From assembly GCA_023078685.1 (NCBI GenBank), contig JALGAS010000001.1:744001-808000 (forward strand): 64,000 nucleotides of DNA, read 5' to 3'. Shown piece by piece: positions 44,234 through 56,500 of the stretch; position 1 is the first letter of the stretch; each line of letters begins with the position of its first letter. A program made the position numbers and the translations under genes. The notes beneath the pieces are model-generated. The model did not search any database and was not told the DNA's origin. It saw nothing but the letters and a program-made list of their open reading frames with translations. The DNA comes from Neopestalotiopsis rosae. Lineage: Eukaryota > Ascomycota > Sordariomycetes > Amphisphaeriales > Sporocadaceae.

Positions 44234-47200
44234 ATGAGGTTCTCTAGGTTTCTTTTGGCCGCTCTGACCCCAGCAGGTCTACTTGCAGACGGTGCTGCCA
44301 GGACAATCTCCATATCTGAGCTAGAGCTCGATGCCTACCTGGCAAAACACAATTTGGCATTGGTCCCTCGATCAGATCTCACAGATGCCTTGACGGAGCT
44401 CAATGGCTTACTCAGGGAGAAAAACCAACTTCAAAAAATCCGGGCCACAAAGAAGAGAGGTGTTCCTCTCTACCCACGACAAAATAGTACTGGTTCTGGC
44501 TCCAGTTCTAGCTCTGGCTCTGATACGTCAACTACCGATGATTTGGGAGACATCGTTGGAGACCTTACCGGCTTGGGCGACTTGGGAGATATCCTGAGCA
44601 GTCTTACAGAGCTCATCACCCAGTTTGGCGACATTGCAGGTTACTTGAAAGCACTTCAAGGACTGCTCAGCGATGAGTTCCTGCAGGCACTTCATGATGC
44701 TATGATTTACCTGGCTGCAACACTTGCACCGCCCATTCCAGACATCACCAGAGATATCCTCACCAAGACACAACCACTCATCGACTTGCTGTCTTCGTTA
44801 GACTTGGAGGGCATTGTGGATGAGGTCAAGGATATCGACTTCCCCGGTCTCATCAAGGTGGTGTTGAGTCTTCTCACAGCAGACAATCTAGCAGACATCC
44901 AAGCGCTCTTGACCAATGGCGCAGCACTGCTCACGCCAAACTTTGTCAATGAGACACAAGCCTTGATCGATGGCGCAGCTCCATTGCTCGCATCTCTGTC
45001 GGGCATCGACCTCAAGGGGGTGATAGATGCACTATCTCCTCTCCTGACCGCCGACTCCATCAACGGCTTGGTCACTCTACTGGGCAACGCCGAGGCCCTC
45101 CTGACCGCGGATACGGTGTCTTCCTTGCAGACAATCCTCACAAGTGTCCAACCACTCATCGACAGTCTATCAAAGATCGACCTTCAAGGCATCCTGGATG
45201 CCTTGGCACCACTCCTAACGCCCGACTCCATCCAAGGCCTTGTCGGGTTACTAGGCAACGCGGAGGCTCTCTTGACGTCCGACACTGTGTCGTCACTGCA
45301 GTCCATCTTGGCCAGCGTACAACCACTGATCGACAGCTTGTCCAAGATCGACTTGGAAGGCATTCTTAACTCCATAACTCCGCTACTAACGCCCGAGTCG
45401 GTGGATGGCATCGTGGCACTACTGGCCAATGCCGAGAACCTGCTTACTTCGGATACGGTTACCTCGCTGAAACAGATCCTTGCGAGCGTGCAGCCGCTTA
45501 TCAGCAGTCTATCTCAGATCGACCTCCAAGGTATCCTTGATGCCTTGGCACCGTTGTTGACACCAGATTCCGTCAATGGCATTGTTGGCTTGCTAGGCAA
45601 CGCCGAAGACCTACTCACGTCCGATACGGTGTCATCGCTCAAGACAATCCTAGCCAGCGCGCAGCCACTTATCGATAGTCTCGGCAAGATTGACCTGCAA
45701 GGCATTCTCGATGCACTGGATCCGCTGTTGACCCCGGATTCTGTTAATGGTATCGTCGGCTTACTGGACAATGCTGAAGATCTGCTTACGGCCGATACGG
45801 TTTCCTCGCTCAAGACCATTCTTGCGAGTGCCCAACCACTTATCAACAGTCTTGGAAAGATTGACCTCCAGGGTATACTGGATGCAGTGGCACCACTGCT
45901 GACACCAGAGTCGGTTCAAGGTATCGTCGGACTGTTGGAGAATGCAGAATCGCTGCTTACTGCAGACACTGTATCACAACTCCAGTCTCTGCTTTCCAGC
46001 GCAGCGCCACTCCTCACGAGCCTGGGCAAGCTGGATCTCCAGAGCCTGATTGATCAGGTCACGCCCATACTCAACGAGCTTGGCCAGATCGATCTCAAGA
46101 GCCTATTCGACGCCATCAGCCCCTTGCTGACGTCCGACTCCATCAAGGGAATTGAGGGACTCTTGACCAATGCTGAAGATCTCTTGACTGCTGATTTCGT
46201 TGATGAGACAAAGTCCCTCATCTCTGGCGCAGCTCCACTGTTGGCCACCCTTGGCTCTGTTGATCTACAAGGACTGCTGGATCAAGTTGCACCCTTGCTG
46301 AATAGCCTGAGCAAGATCGATCTGAACGGACTGTTTGATGCCATTTCGCCGCTGCTCACGACTGACTCGGTCAATGGTATCGTCGGCCTTCTCGGCAATG
46401 CTGAGAACCTCTTGTCGAGCGATTTTGTTGACGAGACGAAGACCCTCATTGCTGGTGCTGTGCCTCTGATCTCAGCCCTGAGCTCGATCGATTTGGGCAG
46501 CCTGATTGACCAGGTTTCTCCCCTTCTCAGTGCTCTCAGCAAGATTGACCTTGTCGGACTTGTGAACCAGCTGCAACCTATTCTCAACGCCCTTGGCAAG
46601 GTCGACCTATCCCAGCTCATTGATCAGATTGAGCCGATTTTGAACTCGGTCAGTCAGATTGACCTGGTCGGCTTGGTCAATTTGGTCACTCCACTCCTGA
46701 ACTCGCTTTCCAAGGTTGATTTGTCTGGTCTGATCGATCAGGTTGAGCCGATATTGAACTCGCTCAGCCAGATTGATCTTGCTAGCCTGGTCAAGCAAAT
46801 CACTCCCATCCTGAACTCGCTCGGAAAGATTGACCTGCAGGGCATCTTCAATTCCATTGCACCATTGCTGACTCCATCATCGGTCGATGGTCTGGTCGGC
46901 TTAGTGGACAATGCTGAAGACCTCTTGAGCAGCAAGTTCGTCAATGAGACCCAGACCATCATCGGTGGTGCCGTGCCATTAATCGCCTCCCTCGGCCAAA
47001 TTGACCTGCCCGCTCTCATCAAGCAGGTCACGCCTCTCCTCAACGCCCTCAGCGAAGTGGACTTGAGCGGCCTCGTGAGTGCCGTCAAGCCGCTGCTGAG
47101 CGCCCTCAACCAAATCGACATCCAGGGCATCGTGGACGAGATCACGCCGCTCATCACGCCCGAAACCGTGGAGCAAGTGGTCTTGTTGCTTACCAACGCC

Positions 47201-47391
47201 GGGGACCTGCTGTCGACGACCTTTGTGTCGCAGACGCAAGAACTGATTGGTGACGCCACACCTGTAAGTACTTCCTTCTTTCTGTCCTTGTCTATCAAGA
47301 GACGTATTGCTAACTGGTTGATTCCCAATAGCTTGTCGCGTCAGTGTCGGACTTTGCCAACGCAATCTTGCAGGCGCTCATGTCGCAATAA
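44234..47391 (+). CDS. Secreted 19-residue modular repeat protein, apparently undescribed
   Basis: Two exons, 44234-47263 and 47332-47391, give 1029 residues. The intron (GTAAGT..AATAG, with GCTAAC) lies at the end and splicing continues the repeat (DATP/LVASVSD). Residues 1-22 are a signal peptide. Residues 30-75 are charged and helical and end in KKRG, a possible Kex2-type site. A Ser/Gly linker follows, then a Leu-rich lead-in to about 248. Residues 249-1008 are 40 modules of exactly 19 residues. Type A is xPLIxSLSKIDLxGLIDxV, type B is xPLLTPDSVxGIVxLLxNA and type C is ExLLTxDTVSSLxxILASx. The order is (ABC)6, (AABC)2, A7BC, A3BC. I see no Cys, Trp, His, Tyr or Arg in this range. This suggests a non-globular or solenoid array of amphipathic helices in the wall or outside the cell. 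Its family and function are unknown. Confidence 0.93.
44978..47257 (+). repeat. Coding tandem array, 57-bp quantum (40 units)
   Basis: The DNA for the 40 modules is 2280 bp, exactly 40 x 57. It forms 171-bp super-repeats (ABC) in the first 1026 bp, two 228-bp units (AABC), one 513-bp unit (A7BC) and one 285-bp unit (A3BC). Copies 2-6 of the 171-bp unit are most alike but differ by many synonymous changes, so the array is old and not a recent expansion. Confidence 0.9.
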
Positions 47392-48148
47392 TGACGAGAT
47401 ATATCCGGAGGTATACGAGCTTACGAGGACAGGTAAAGGGGGAATAAACCGTTCCTCGTTGAAGCATTATACAATGGTTTTAATGATTAATGTAATGAGA
47501 ATAACGAGCAAGAATATCAAATGAGACGTGAAGATTCCAAATGACCGTTTGAAGTTTTTTGAAGTATCAACATTTGAAAAGTTATAAACTGGTCCTTGGT
47601 GTGTGGTATCTATATGTACGTAGCCCGGCTTGACAAAGTGTTACCAAGGACCCTTCAAACACAAAGGAATTTGGTTTGGAAAGAGAAGTAGAAGAAAAGA
47701 AAGTCATGGGCCTGTTGCTCCAAAAAATATTCCGCAAAGTGACCTGCCTCCACACAACTTCCCTTCATATCAAAAAATTCATGTGCTCTCCGATTCCTGT
47801 GCAGAGAGAGCGATGTCTGTTTCCGTGAGAGACCATCCGCCTCTAGCGACCAATCCCCCGAAAACTTTTATATCCTACTGCAACTTGGCAGCAACTATTT
47901 GTCCCAACGGCTTGTCGAATAGTTGACATGGTGGTTATTGATTGTTGTTGTTGTTCTCTTTTCTCAAGTCTCTCAGGCAAGAGAGAGAGAGACTTTCTTC
48001 CCCACAAGTGTCGTTGATCATTTTGTCGTCGTCCAGACCCATGTCAACCTCGACGACATGTCGTTGGCCGCCGCCCGTTTGGATCTGGTGTTCAATGAAT
48101 GGCACCCGTCCATCCAAAACAGCCGGCGCGGTGGTTGTTGCTGTTACT
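47392..48148. other. Intergenic, no gene seen
   Basis: 3' flank of the repeat gene. A 98-codon frame at 47630-47926 has no coding support. Confidence 0.45.
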
Positions 48149-48397
48149 CTAGTCGCGTCCGGGGACGCGCAGAGCAATGGGGCGGCTCCTCATGGCTCTC
48201 TTGATGGCAGCGGAAGACACGGTCTCGTTGAGGGCAGCCGTGGTCGAGTTGGTCACGGAGGTGATGTTGACGGACTCGACGGTAGTGATGTTGGCACGAG
48301 GAAAGTATAGACCCCGGGCGGCGTGCTCTTGTGGGATGGCCATGGCTGCGTGCAGCATGGCAAAGAGCATAAAGACGATGGCAAAGAATCGGGCCAT
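48149..48397 (-). CDS. Small secreted protein, 82 residues
   Basis: Intronless frame from ATG 48397 to TAG 48149. It has a clear signal peptide (MARFFAIVFMLFAMLHAAMA) with cleavage probably before IPQE. The mature part has three N-glycosylation motifs (NITT, NITS, NSTT) and a basic C-terminus containing IKRAMRSR, which looks like a dibasic processing region. There are no Cys. It could be a small secreted peptide precursor or a wall-associated protein. An unseen 3' exon is possible because the frame ends shortly after a basic stretch. Confidence 0.6.
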   Translation of the reverse strand: MARFFAIVFMLFAMLHAAMAIPQEHAARGLYFPRANITTVESVNITSVTNSTTAALNETVSSAAIKRAMRSRPIALRVPGRD

Positions 48398-51060
48398 TGT
48401 ATATGTCTTGGAAATTTGAGTTTTTTGAGAGCAGGGAAGGGGGGCTCTTTCTGTTGGGAGAGAGATTTGGAGGGGTATATTTCGGTCAACGAGGGATGGA
48501 CAAGAATCAAAAAAGAGAGTGAGCGTCTAAATCGTCAACGACTGACTATTGTTCTGTATTTGCTTGGGGGGACGAGAGACATAATAGACAAAATGGGAAA
48601 GGACCCAACCAGGGCATCTTATACCCAGCGGATACTCATCGGAGCTCGGGGTTTGTATAATTCGAGGGCCAGTTCCTATCGATGACACCATCTTGGGTAT
48701 CCTTTAAACGACTCATCTGCAGGCTCTCGAGTCAATAGTTAGAGTTGCTGCGTCTAGAGATAAGCTGCCTCCCCTATGCACTGCTATGCTCGCGGCTTGC
48801 TGCCTTTGCAGGGCGCGTCGATCGCTCACGAAGTACATACCCCTTATTACGGCCCCGGACCGAGTCAAGCCCGGGCTGCATTAGTCTGGCCATGTCAAAA
48901 CGGCCGGCTTTGGCACCGTCGCCGCATAAACAAACTGTGGTCTTCGGCTGTTGAACAGTAGCTCACGACCTAGAAAAACTTAGAGACCCTCCTCCGTTCA
49001 CAAAAGGTTACAATCATCCCATTTCTAGAATCTATAGTGGAGACCGTTCTTGCCATTGCCAATTCTTGGCCTCATATAGAAAGTCTTGGCTTCTGTAGCC
49101 GCTGAAGCTTCTTTCCATTAGTCATGAGCGCTGGCACTACACCCACCACCATTCCCGGGGGCCGTCATCCCGTCGGCAAAAACAAGAGTCCAACCAAGAA
49201 AAGACGTTTCTTGTGAGCGTTTGCCACGGGTCCCCTCGCATAGACCTCGCTCGTTCTGCTCGCTGATAAGGACGTTGTAGCAGGCAGCTAGCGGTGGGAC
49301 TTATGCGCGCAGAGGGAGCCGAGCCCAGGTACAGCTTTTCTTGGCTCGTTGCAAAAGAAGTGATCGGCGTTCTTGTCTGATGTAACAGGCCTCCTCCCAC
49401 GCACCAGGCACGCCTCTTCCTTCCCTGGAAATGCTCAGCTCAGCTCAAGTTTTCTGCAGCCCTTCTAGCCGAGCGCGAAAAAGGAACAAGAAGCGCAATC
49501 GCAGCGATCCGATTAGGCCTGCCTTGGCTTTGATAGGCAAGTGAAGAACAAAGCCACGCTTATGCAGGAACAATTGTGTAACCCAGGATCCAGATGCCTC
49601 ATCTACCTTGCCTAGCCTCGCATATCAAAGCGCCATTGCAGAGTAGACCAAAAGGAATATTGGATGTGTGCTTGCATCTTTTCTTGCTCTTCTCGTAAAG
49701 GTGTCTGAAATAAGCAGCATGATACGAGCGAGCGGCTTGCGCTTATCACTGAAAATCCTACATGGTAAGCATGTTCGTTGACCTATAACCCAAAATCAGC
49801 GCATACGTATCTGCCCGGCTGAAGCCTAAGCTGTCTTTTTTTGGCTGTGCCCGTAGCGCAATGCGGCGACGGATTGGGCTGCATTACGGGATCGGGAGGC
49901 GTCGAGTAGGTGCGGGTCTATTACGGTTACAGGGGACGAGAACGCCTATAGCCAACAACTATAAACAAAGCTTTATTTCTTTCCCTTCTTTTGATTCTTT
50001 TTAATTCTATCCGTTCTATCCGTGACGACTTGACGACGAGAAGAAAAGACGCTTCCAGTCTCAATGTAAGAAGGCAAAAAAAATCTGAATCCACTGGCTA
50101 CCATTTGTGCATCTCGGTCAAATTTTCTGAATTTGTGCCACACATGAGCAAAAGGCTACACACAGCAAATTATTCCCACCTGTTAGCACGTTCTGTCCGG
50201 GCTGCCGATCGGGGACCCCCCTAATAAGCACACATGCAGCCAAGCACAGCGCTCGTGTCTTCAGCCGGCTTGGCGTGGAATAGGCGTGGGAGGCTGTATT
50301 CTAGAGCTGACCTCGCTAAAGTAAAGGAACATCCATCCATCGTCGATGGGATGCCCACGTCCATGACCTACATGTAGATTACAAATAAGCATGCAAAGAA
50401 CGAACACGCCTCAGATCCCAACAAATCAGGAGTCGTGGCATCACCATATGGCATTCTTTTCTTTCTCGTCTTGCATTCTCAAAACACTACACACATCGCC
50501 CTCAGCCACACATGCAGTATGCAGGTTGTGCAGAAGACAATCCACAGCTGGCTGGGGTGCCACAGATAGGTGATTGACGGATGATTTTCTCACCTAGGCG
50601 CTGTGTGCCTTTTGTGTGCATCCCCTCCCCATCCCACTGCCTACTTCCCTACCGACCTACTGCCATTGTGTGTATGCACCAACTTTTCTAAGTTTGCAAG
50701 ATAAAGGCAGATCCAATCGCAGTCCACAATTCCTCTCCCGAGATAAGCAGACGGAGGAATTTTTTGTTGAGCTCCGACGTGCACCCAGAAAAAAAATCGA
50801 TATTATGTGAGTTCAAGGTCAAATATCAATTGAGTTGGGCAGGTAGCAGTAGAGAAAAAGTTTTGACATCTATGATACAGGAACGATCTGGATTCTGGAC
50901 TTCTGTAGATCCGTTACAGCCTTTGCAGATCCGATCGGCAAGTCGGGCGGGTGGCCACTCTTCAGCGCGCGATCGACCCATCGTGCTGGCAAAGCTGGAC
51001 GTTGTGCGCGCATTCCTGCCAAGGAAAATAAGCCTAGAGACATACACACACATCTCATGT
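48398..51060. other. Long intergenic stretch (2.7 kb), no supported gene
   Basis: Scattered short frames only, for example 50616-50810 and 49137-49400. The many GC-rich and CT-rich patches look like regulatory or decayed DNA. No RNA gene or repeat was found that I could support. Confidence 0.45.
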
Positions 51061-52596
51061 TCAGATGCGCAAGTGTTCACTCAGAATGATCTTCTCCAGT
51101 GGCAGCGGCACAGCAGGTTGACCCCAGGCAAACATGTGCACTTTTCGCTCTCCATCGTATCGGTTGGCGTTCCGCGACTTTTTCACGGCGTCGGAACCGC
51201 GTTCAGTGACTTGATCGTGATATTCTGCAATTGCGTTGGGCAAGTCGGGTGGCGAACGTGGATTACTCAACACCTTGGCCAACAAGAGGGCATCCTTCAT
51301 CGCATGTATACCCCCCTCTCCTCTGACTGCAGGAAAATAAATGCCATCAGCGACACGGACTTTCTTTCTTTCCCACGATGCTACTGATGCTGCTGCTGCT
51401 ATAATGGAACGACTTACAGGGGGTCATGGGGTGGCAGGCGTCGCCAAGAAGCGCGATCCTTCCCCGGGGCAACTTGGAGATGATCTCCGAGTCTCGGAAG
51501 ACAAACTCGTCGTCTCGTATACCGTCGGCCGTGGTCATCTCGACGACCTCGCGGAGCTGCGGGTGGAAGGACCGCGCGAGCAGCGCCTCCTTGACGTATG
51601 CGAGCTTATCTCTGCGCGAGGCCGTCCGCAGCCAGTGGCCAGGCGCGCCCACGCCGGCGTCGTCCTCCATGTGAAACCAGTAAAAGTCGCCAGACTGCCC
51701 GTCGGGCGCGACCTGCTGCAGGCCGACAAAGGTCCTCGAGCTGGCTCCCGGCGACGCGATGTAGCAGCTGTGACCCAAGCTGAGCTGGCGCTCCATGGCT
51801 GCTCCCGACAGTCTGACGTCGCCAATGATGGTGGCCGTGGGCACAATGTTGAGTATATCGTGATTAGAGCGTTGCAACAAGTGCTCTCGTACTAGATTTC
51901 ACCGCCCATCAGTCATGCTGGTTTTTCTCTCGTAAGTCTGGAAGTCTTGGCTACAGACCACTGCTGTTGACTCCGTCTGCGCCGACTACAATGTCTCCCG
52001 TAGCAGAAGTTCCATCTGCAAACTCTACAGTCACTCGCCCCGCAGCATCATCACTGTTGATGCTCACCAAGTGCTTGCTCCATTGAATGGGAATATCTGT
52101 CGCGAGCCATTGCCTCAGTTTGGGCCGGTTCGCTCGCAGACAGGGCGTCTCGGGTGTATCTTGCACGCCCACTCGCTCGTCGACTCCGCTAGTGTAGAAG
52201 CATATCTGGGTGCTCAGGTCCAGCGGCGTTAAGTGGTTGACAGCCTCGCGCAGATCAGGTAAATCCGAAGGCACTGCGTCTTCGAGTTCCTTGAGGATAC
52301 TTTTCAGCCGGGGCAAGGCAAAATAGGCGAACTGATTAGCATGTTGCAACACAAGGATTCTCGCCAAGCCAACACGATGTGACAAGAGAAGCAGCGAACT
52401 GTCGGCTTGGTCGGAATGTGAATGTTACCTACGAATGCAGGCCTATCGCCCACCCCTGTGACCGGGCTTCCTCACTGTCGTCGCGCTCGAAGATGTCAAA
52501 GGTGATGCCTTGTTTGCGCAGGCACTGGGCCAGCGTCAAGCCGCCCAAACCGGCTCCAATGATAAGCACATGTGGGGGTTTATTAATCGATGCCAT
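51061..52596 (-). CDS. FAD-dependent monooxygenase
   Basis: Four exons read as 52433-52596, 51959-52299, 51418-51891 and 51061-51326, giving 414 residues with phase kept. Motifs of group A flavin monooxygenases: an N-terminal Rossmann fold, VLIIGAGLGGLTLAQ, an acidic end of strand 2 in FDIFERDD, a DG motif in VVGADGVNSS, and the FAD ribityl motif LLGDACHPMTPF followed by GEGGIHAMKDALLLA over the last intron. The first intron's acceptor is uncertain. I prefer AAAAG at 52300, which gives LHSILKELEDAVPSDLP as in related enzymes; a GAG acceptor at 52360 would also keep phase and add residues. It lies about 1 kb from, and in the same orientation as, the NRPS-like reductase. It probably oxidises a product of, or precursor for, that enzyme. 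Confidence 0.87.
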
Positions 52597-53592
52597 CTTT
52601 CTTGTCAATGTAGGTACTTGGTCCTTCTTGACACTTGTTGTCATGCATTGCAAAAATGATCGTGATTGAATGGCAACATGATTTATACCGTTCAAGAATG
52701 ATGGTAGTAGATGCCTAAAATGAATGCAGACGTCATGTCGGGGATTGCATAGTCGCGAGGCCGGCCGGTGACTATAAACGTGCGACGAACGTTTTAGGTC
52801 AACGCTCGTTGCTTTTAGCAAGTAGGATTGTATTCACTTCGCATCTAGCCTCCCGGCCTGTAGCCATACAGGAACGGCGCTCCGCTCGGTCGCCGCCAAA
52901 AGATCCATCGGCGGTTCGGCAGTAAGCGGGGGTAAGGTCTCGGTGGCAGTGGAGTTCGTCTCGGATGTTGACGAGACTAACTCCAGCTGAGCAATAAAGG
53001 ACTTTTCTAGTACTCTATCTTGTCTTTGTAGTTCATCCCTTCGCACCACCACGTCTAGGACATATCCACGCTCGGCTGAGTCTAGATCTTTAATTCAAGG
53101 TCTTGACGCAACCTGGATGCGTCAAACGGGCTAATCAAGTCCGTCTTATATGCAGGCATCGTATAGCGCCATATCGCCATAACTTTCCCATGTTGGTATC
53201 AGATAACAAGAGCTGTCAATGATTTTGCTACTTCAGGCAATCTTGACCTCGGTCTCTACTTGTTGCCGGTCATTCGGTGACGGCGATTCGGGGTGTGGTG
53301 ACTCCGTTGAGATCGCGGTGTTTGCGCCTCTATTTCCTCTACCGCAAAGTACAATCCGTAGCTACTGATATACAGCACCCGTGATGAGGTAGACAGTGCA
53401 GACAAATAGAGTACATGTAGCTCCGAGCCAAGCAGAGATCAAGTCTTAACAGTGCAATTACAGGCCAGTCTCGTGCAAAATCGTTTTCTAAAGGTCAGTG
53501 AGGAGGACAAGAAGGAATCTCTCAGTGGCAGGGGTCCTCTTCTGCTGTTTGTATTGTTCTAGTAAAGCGATTCTTCATACATGGAAATTATT
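52597..53592. other. Gap between monooxygenase and NRPS-like gene
   Basis: About 1 kb with monooxygenase promoter sequence and the 3' flank of the NRPS-like gene. No third gene was seen. Confidence 0.5.
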
Positions 53593-56500
53593 CTACCAAT
53601 ACCGCTGCAAGCGCTCTAACATTTTCTTGACATATTGAGTCTCTGTCACGTCTGGAAGCTTTTGCAGGGTAGGACTGTCCCTCTGTGTCTTGTCCGTGAG
53701 ATACAAGAGGTCGCCACCAGCCTGGTCACTCTTACCGTTTCCATACTTGCTTTCGAACCACTGCAGCAGCTTGATTGGAGGATTCTTGGACGGGTCTTTT
53801 TCCGAATTCCTCAGACGCTCCATCCACTCGGTTGGTGGCAGTGCCGCGAACTCTAGACCGGCCTCGCGAAGAGCAGGATGCAGCTCCTTGGCGTAGTTGA
53901 ACCTCCTGGGGTTCAAGACATGATAGACCAGGTCAGTGTCTGCAGCGGTCTTTTCCGTGGCTTGCTCCAAGGAACCACCACCAATAACTCCGGCCAGCTC
54001 TAGGATAGTGGTTGCGGCCAGATCTACGGGAAGCCACGACGTTTGCTATTGAAGGAATTAGTTTAAGGCAAAGCTGCCAAAATAGTGACCGGACAGGGAA
54101 GACCACCAACCTCATCAAGCTGCGGCAAAGCGCCCGTAGTTTTTGCCGTCTGTATCATGAGCGCCATGCCCTCTGTGGCGTTCCACTCGCCAACACGTGT
54201 ATCTGCGACCAATTGACCGATGCGCAGTACTCGTGCAGGTACACCAGACTTGCGCGCCGCATTTATGGTGATGTGCTCACCAACATATTTCGACCTTCCG
54301 TAACCAGTCTTTTGCGCAAGTGCAGGAGTCGCAATGGGAGCTTCGCTAACGGTGCCGGGGCGCGGAGAGCCGGCGCCGGCTGAAACGGATGAGCAGAAGA
54401 AAAAGCGAGCTGGACTGGCTGTGTCTACGGACAGACACAGCTGGATCAGATTGTGTACGCCCTTGATATGTTGCCCCTCAAAGCTCTGAACAGGAATGTT
54501 AAAGTTCACGGCCCAAGCACTATGTATCACTAGGGTGAGTGTTGACCTCAAATCAGCCAGTCTCGTAGGACCGAGTCCTAGGTCTGGCTGGCCGAGGTCA
54601 CCAGCGATTGGAATCACTTTTTGCTTCTCTTCGGGACTGAGTTCAAGACCTCGTGTTGAGAGGGATTGAAGTATGCGATCAAGCCCGGCCTCGTCAGACT
54701 TGGCTCTCACCACAGTCCATACAGCCGATACATTCGGTTTTGACACCAATTGAGCGAGCATGTGAGCACCTAGACCGCCGGTCGCCCCGGTGAGTAGCTG
54801 ATATATATTGTTAACAATGGTTCATATGTCAATGGATTCCCATTTCCAAGCTCAATGATACTTACGACAACCTCCTTGCTCGGGCAGGGTTTCCCGCTGC
54901 CCTTGTGTGGTGTAAATGTAGAATACTTGTCGATAAGATCTTGCATCACCTGAAGCTCATCGTTTGTTTCGACAGAGGTTCCCTCTCTCAGTGCCTCAAG
55001 ATGCTTCGCTAGTCCACGAACACTGCCAGTTTCATAAATGATATTCTGGCCCAGATCTGCATGTCTCCCACCAAGGTCGAGCTTGGTGCGAATGATGTTT
55101 CTTAGTTGAATGCACATCAAGCTGTCCACACCAGCTGCAAAGAGATCATCCTCGGCTGCGACGGTAGCACCGAGCTTGATCTCGAGATTGAGGATCAAAA
55201 AGTTCTCAAGTTCCTCCCCAGAAAGCTTCAGACTTCCACCTTGTGCCGGCTCAAAGTTGGCATAGGCCTGCTCAATTTCGCTGGCAAACTTCTTGTAGGT
55301 GGCCAGTCTGATAAATGTGTTCTTGTCCGTCTGGGGAAAGATTGTATCGGTCGGCATGATGACAACCAGTTCGCGGGAAATACGAGAGTACGTCTCAGCT
55401 CTGCTGTTCGCCTCTTCCACCACGGGCCAGACCTTGTCAAAGAACTCCTCGTTGGATAGACCTGCTGCATTATCGGCCGGGATGACCAGCATACCCGGGC
55501 ACTCTTTTCCTTCACCAAACACAATCGCGTCTCGCACGTAGCGGTTCTGCCGAACATGGCCCTCAATCGGTAGAGGCAGGACCTTTTCACCATTGATCAA
55601 GGTGAATCGATCATCCAGGCGCGAGGCATATTTCCACAAGCCAGGACGGCTCTTGTGCCTCGTAAACAGATCTCGCGTACGGAAGGAATTAGGGGGGTTG
55701 TCCGAATTGATTGTACTCTTGGATGGCAGACCATCGAGAGCTACACATTCGTACAGACCCGGGGAAATTTCGTCCATGAGCACATAGGGTTCGGACGGTT
55801 TGATCAATCGCAGATAACTCCAATCCTTATCATCAGGATATCGAGCCGATGTCATGAGTCTACCAGTCTCGGTCCTATTTCAGAAGTAAGCGCGAATGAT
55901 CCATGCCACGATATCAGGAGAGAGAAGACCCACGATCCGTAGTTTCCAACAAGATAGACACCCTTTTCGGTGAGCAGATCACCCAGACTATCGGGACATC
56001 CACTTCCGGCGTACAAGACCATCTTGACTGCCGCGAGAGCGCGAACGCCCTCCTCACTCTCTGCCAGGAGCTTGATGATATACGGTACAGAGTGCAAGAG
56101 TTCCGGCTGAATATGGTTCAATACCTGCACGAGACCGGATCCCGTCAGAGGCAACTTAAAGTTTGTAAGGTACAGCGGTTTCCTCGAGTGGATTGATCTG
56201 AAGAGCTCGAGCACGCCATGCGCATGGAAAAGAGGCGAAGTAATGAGGGCCTTCATGCCCATATTGGTAGCAAAGGTACTGAGGCAGTTGCCATTGCTCA
56301 AGAAAATCGGCTTGGGCAGGCCCGTTGACCCCGAGGAATGCAGAATAATGGCAATCTTTTTGCGCTCCGCGTCGGGGTCGTACACCCGCGAGACCCTGGG
56401 AGCCGCGACGCCATAGTAGTCCGAATGCTGCAAAAGAGGCAGCACTCTGATTTCTCTCACTTTCCCGGCCTCGGCCAAGACGGCGTCATACGTCGGGGTC

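Noticed and set aside
44707..47365. Multiple antisense frames with repeating motifs inside the 19-mer repeat gene
   Set aside because: Their apparent repeats only mirror the 57-bp coding array on the plus strand.
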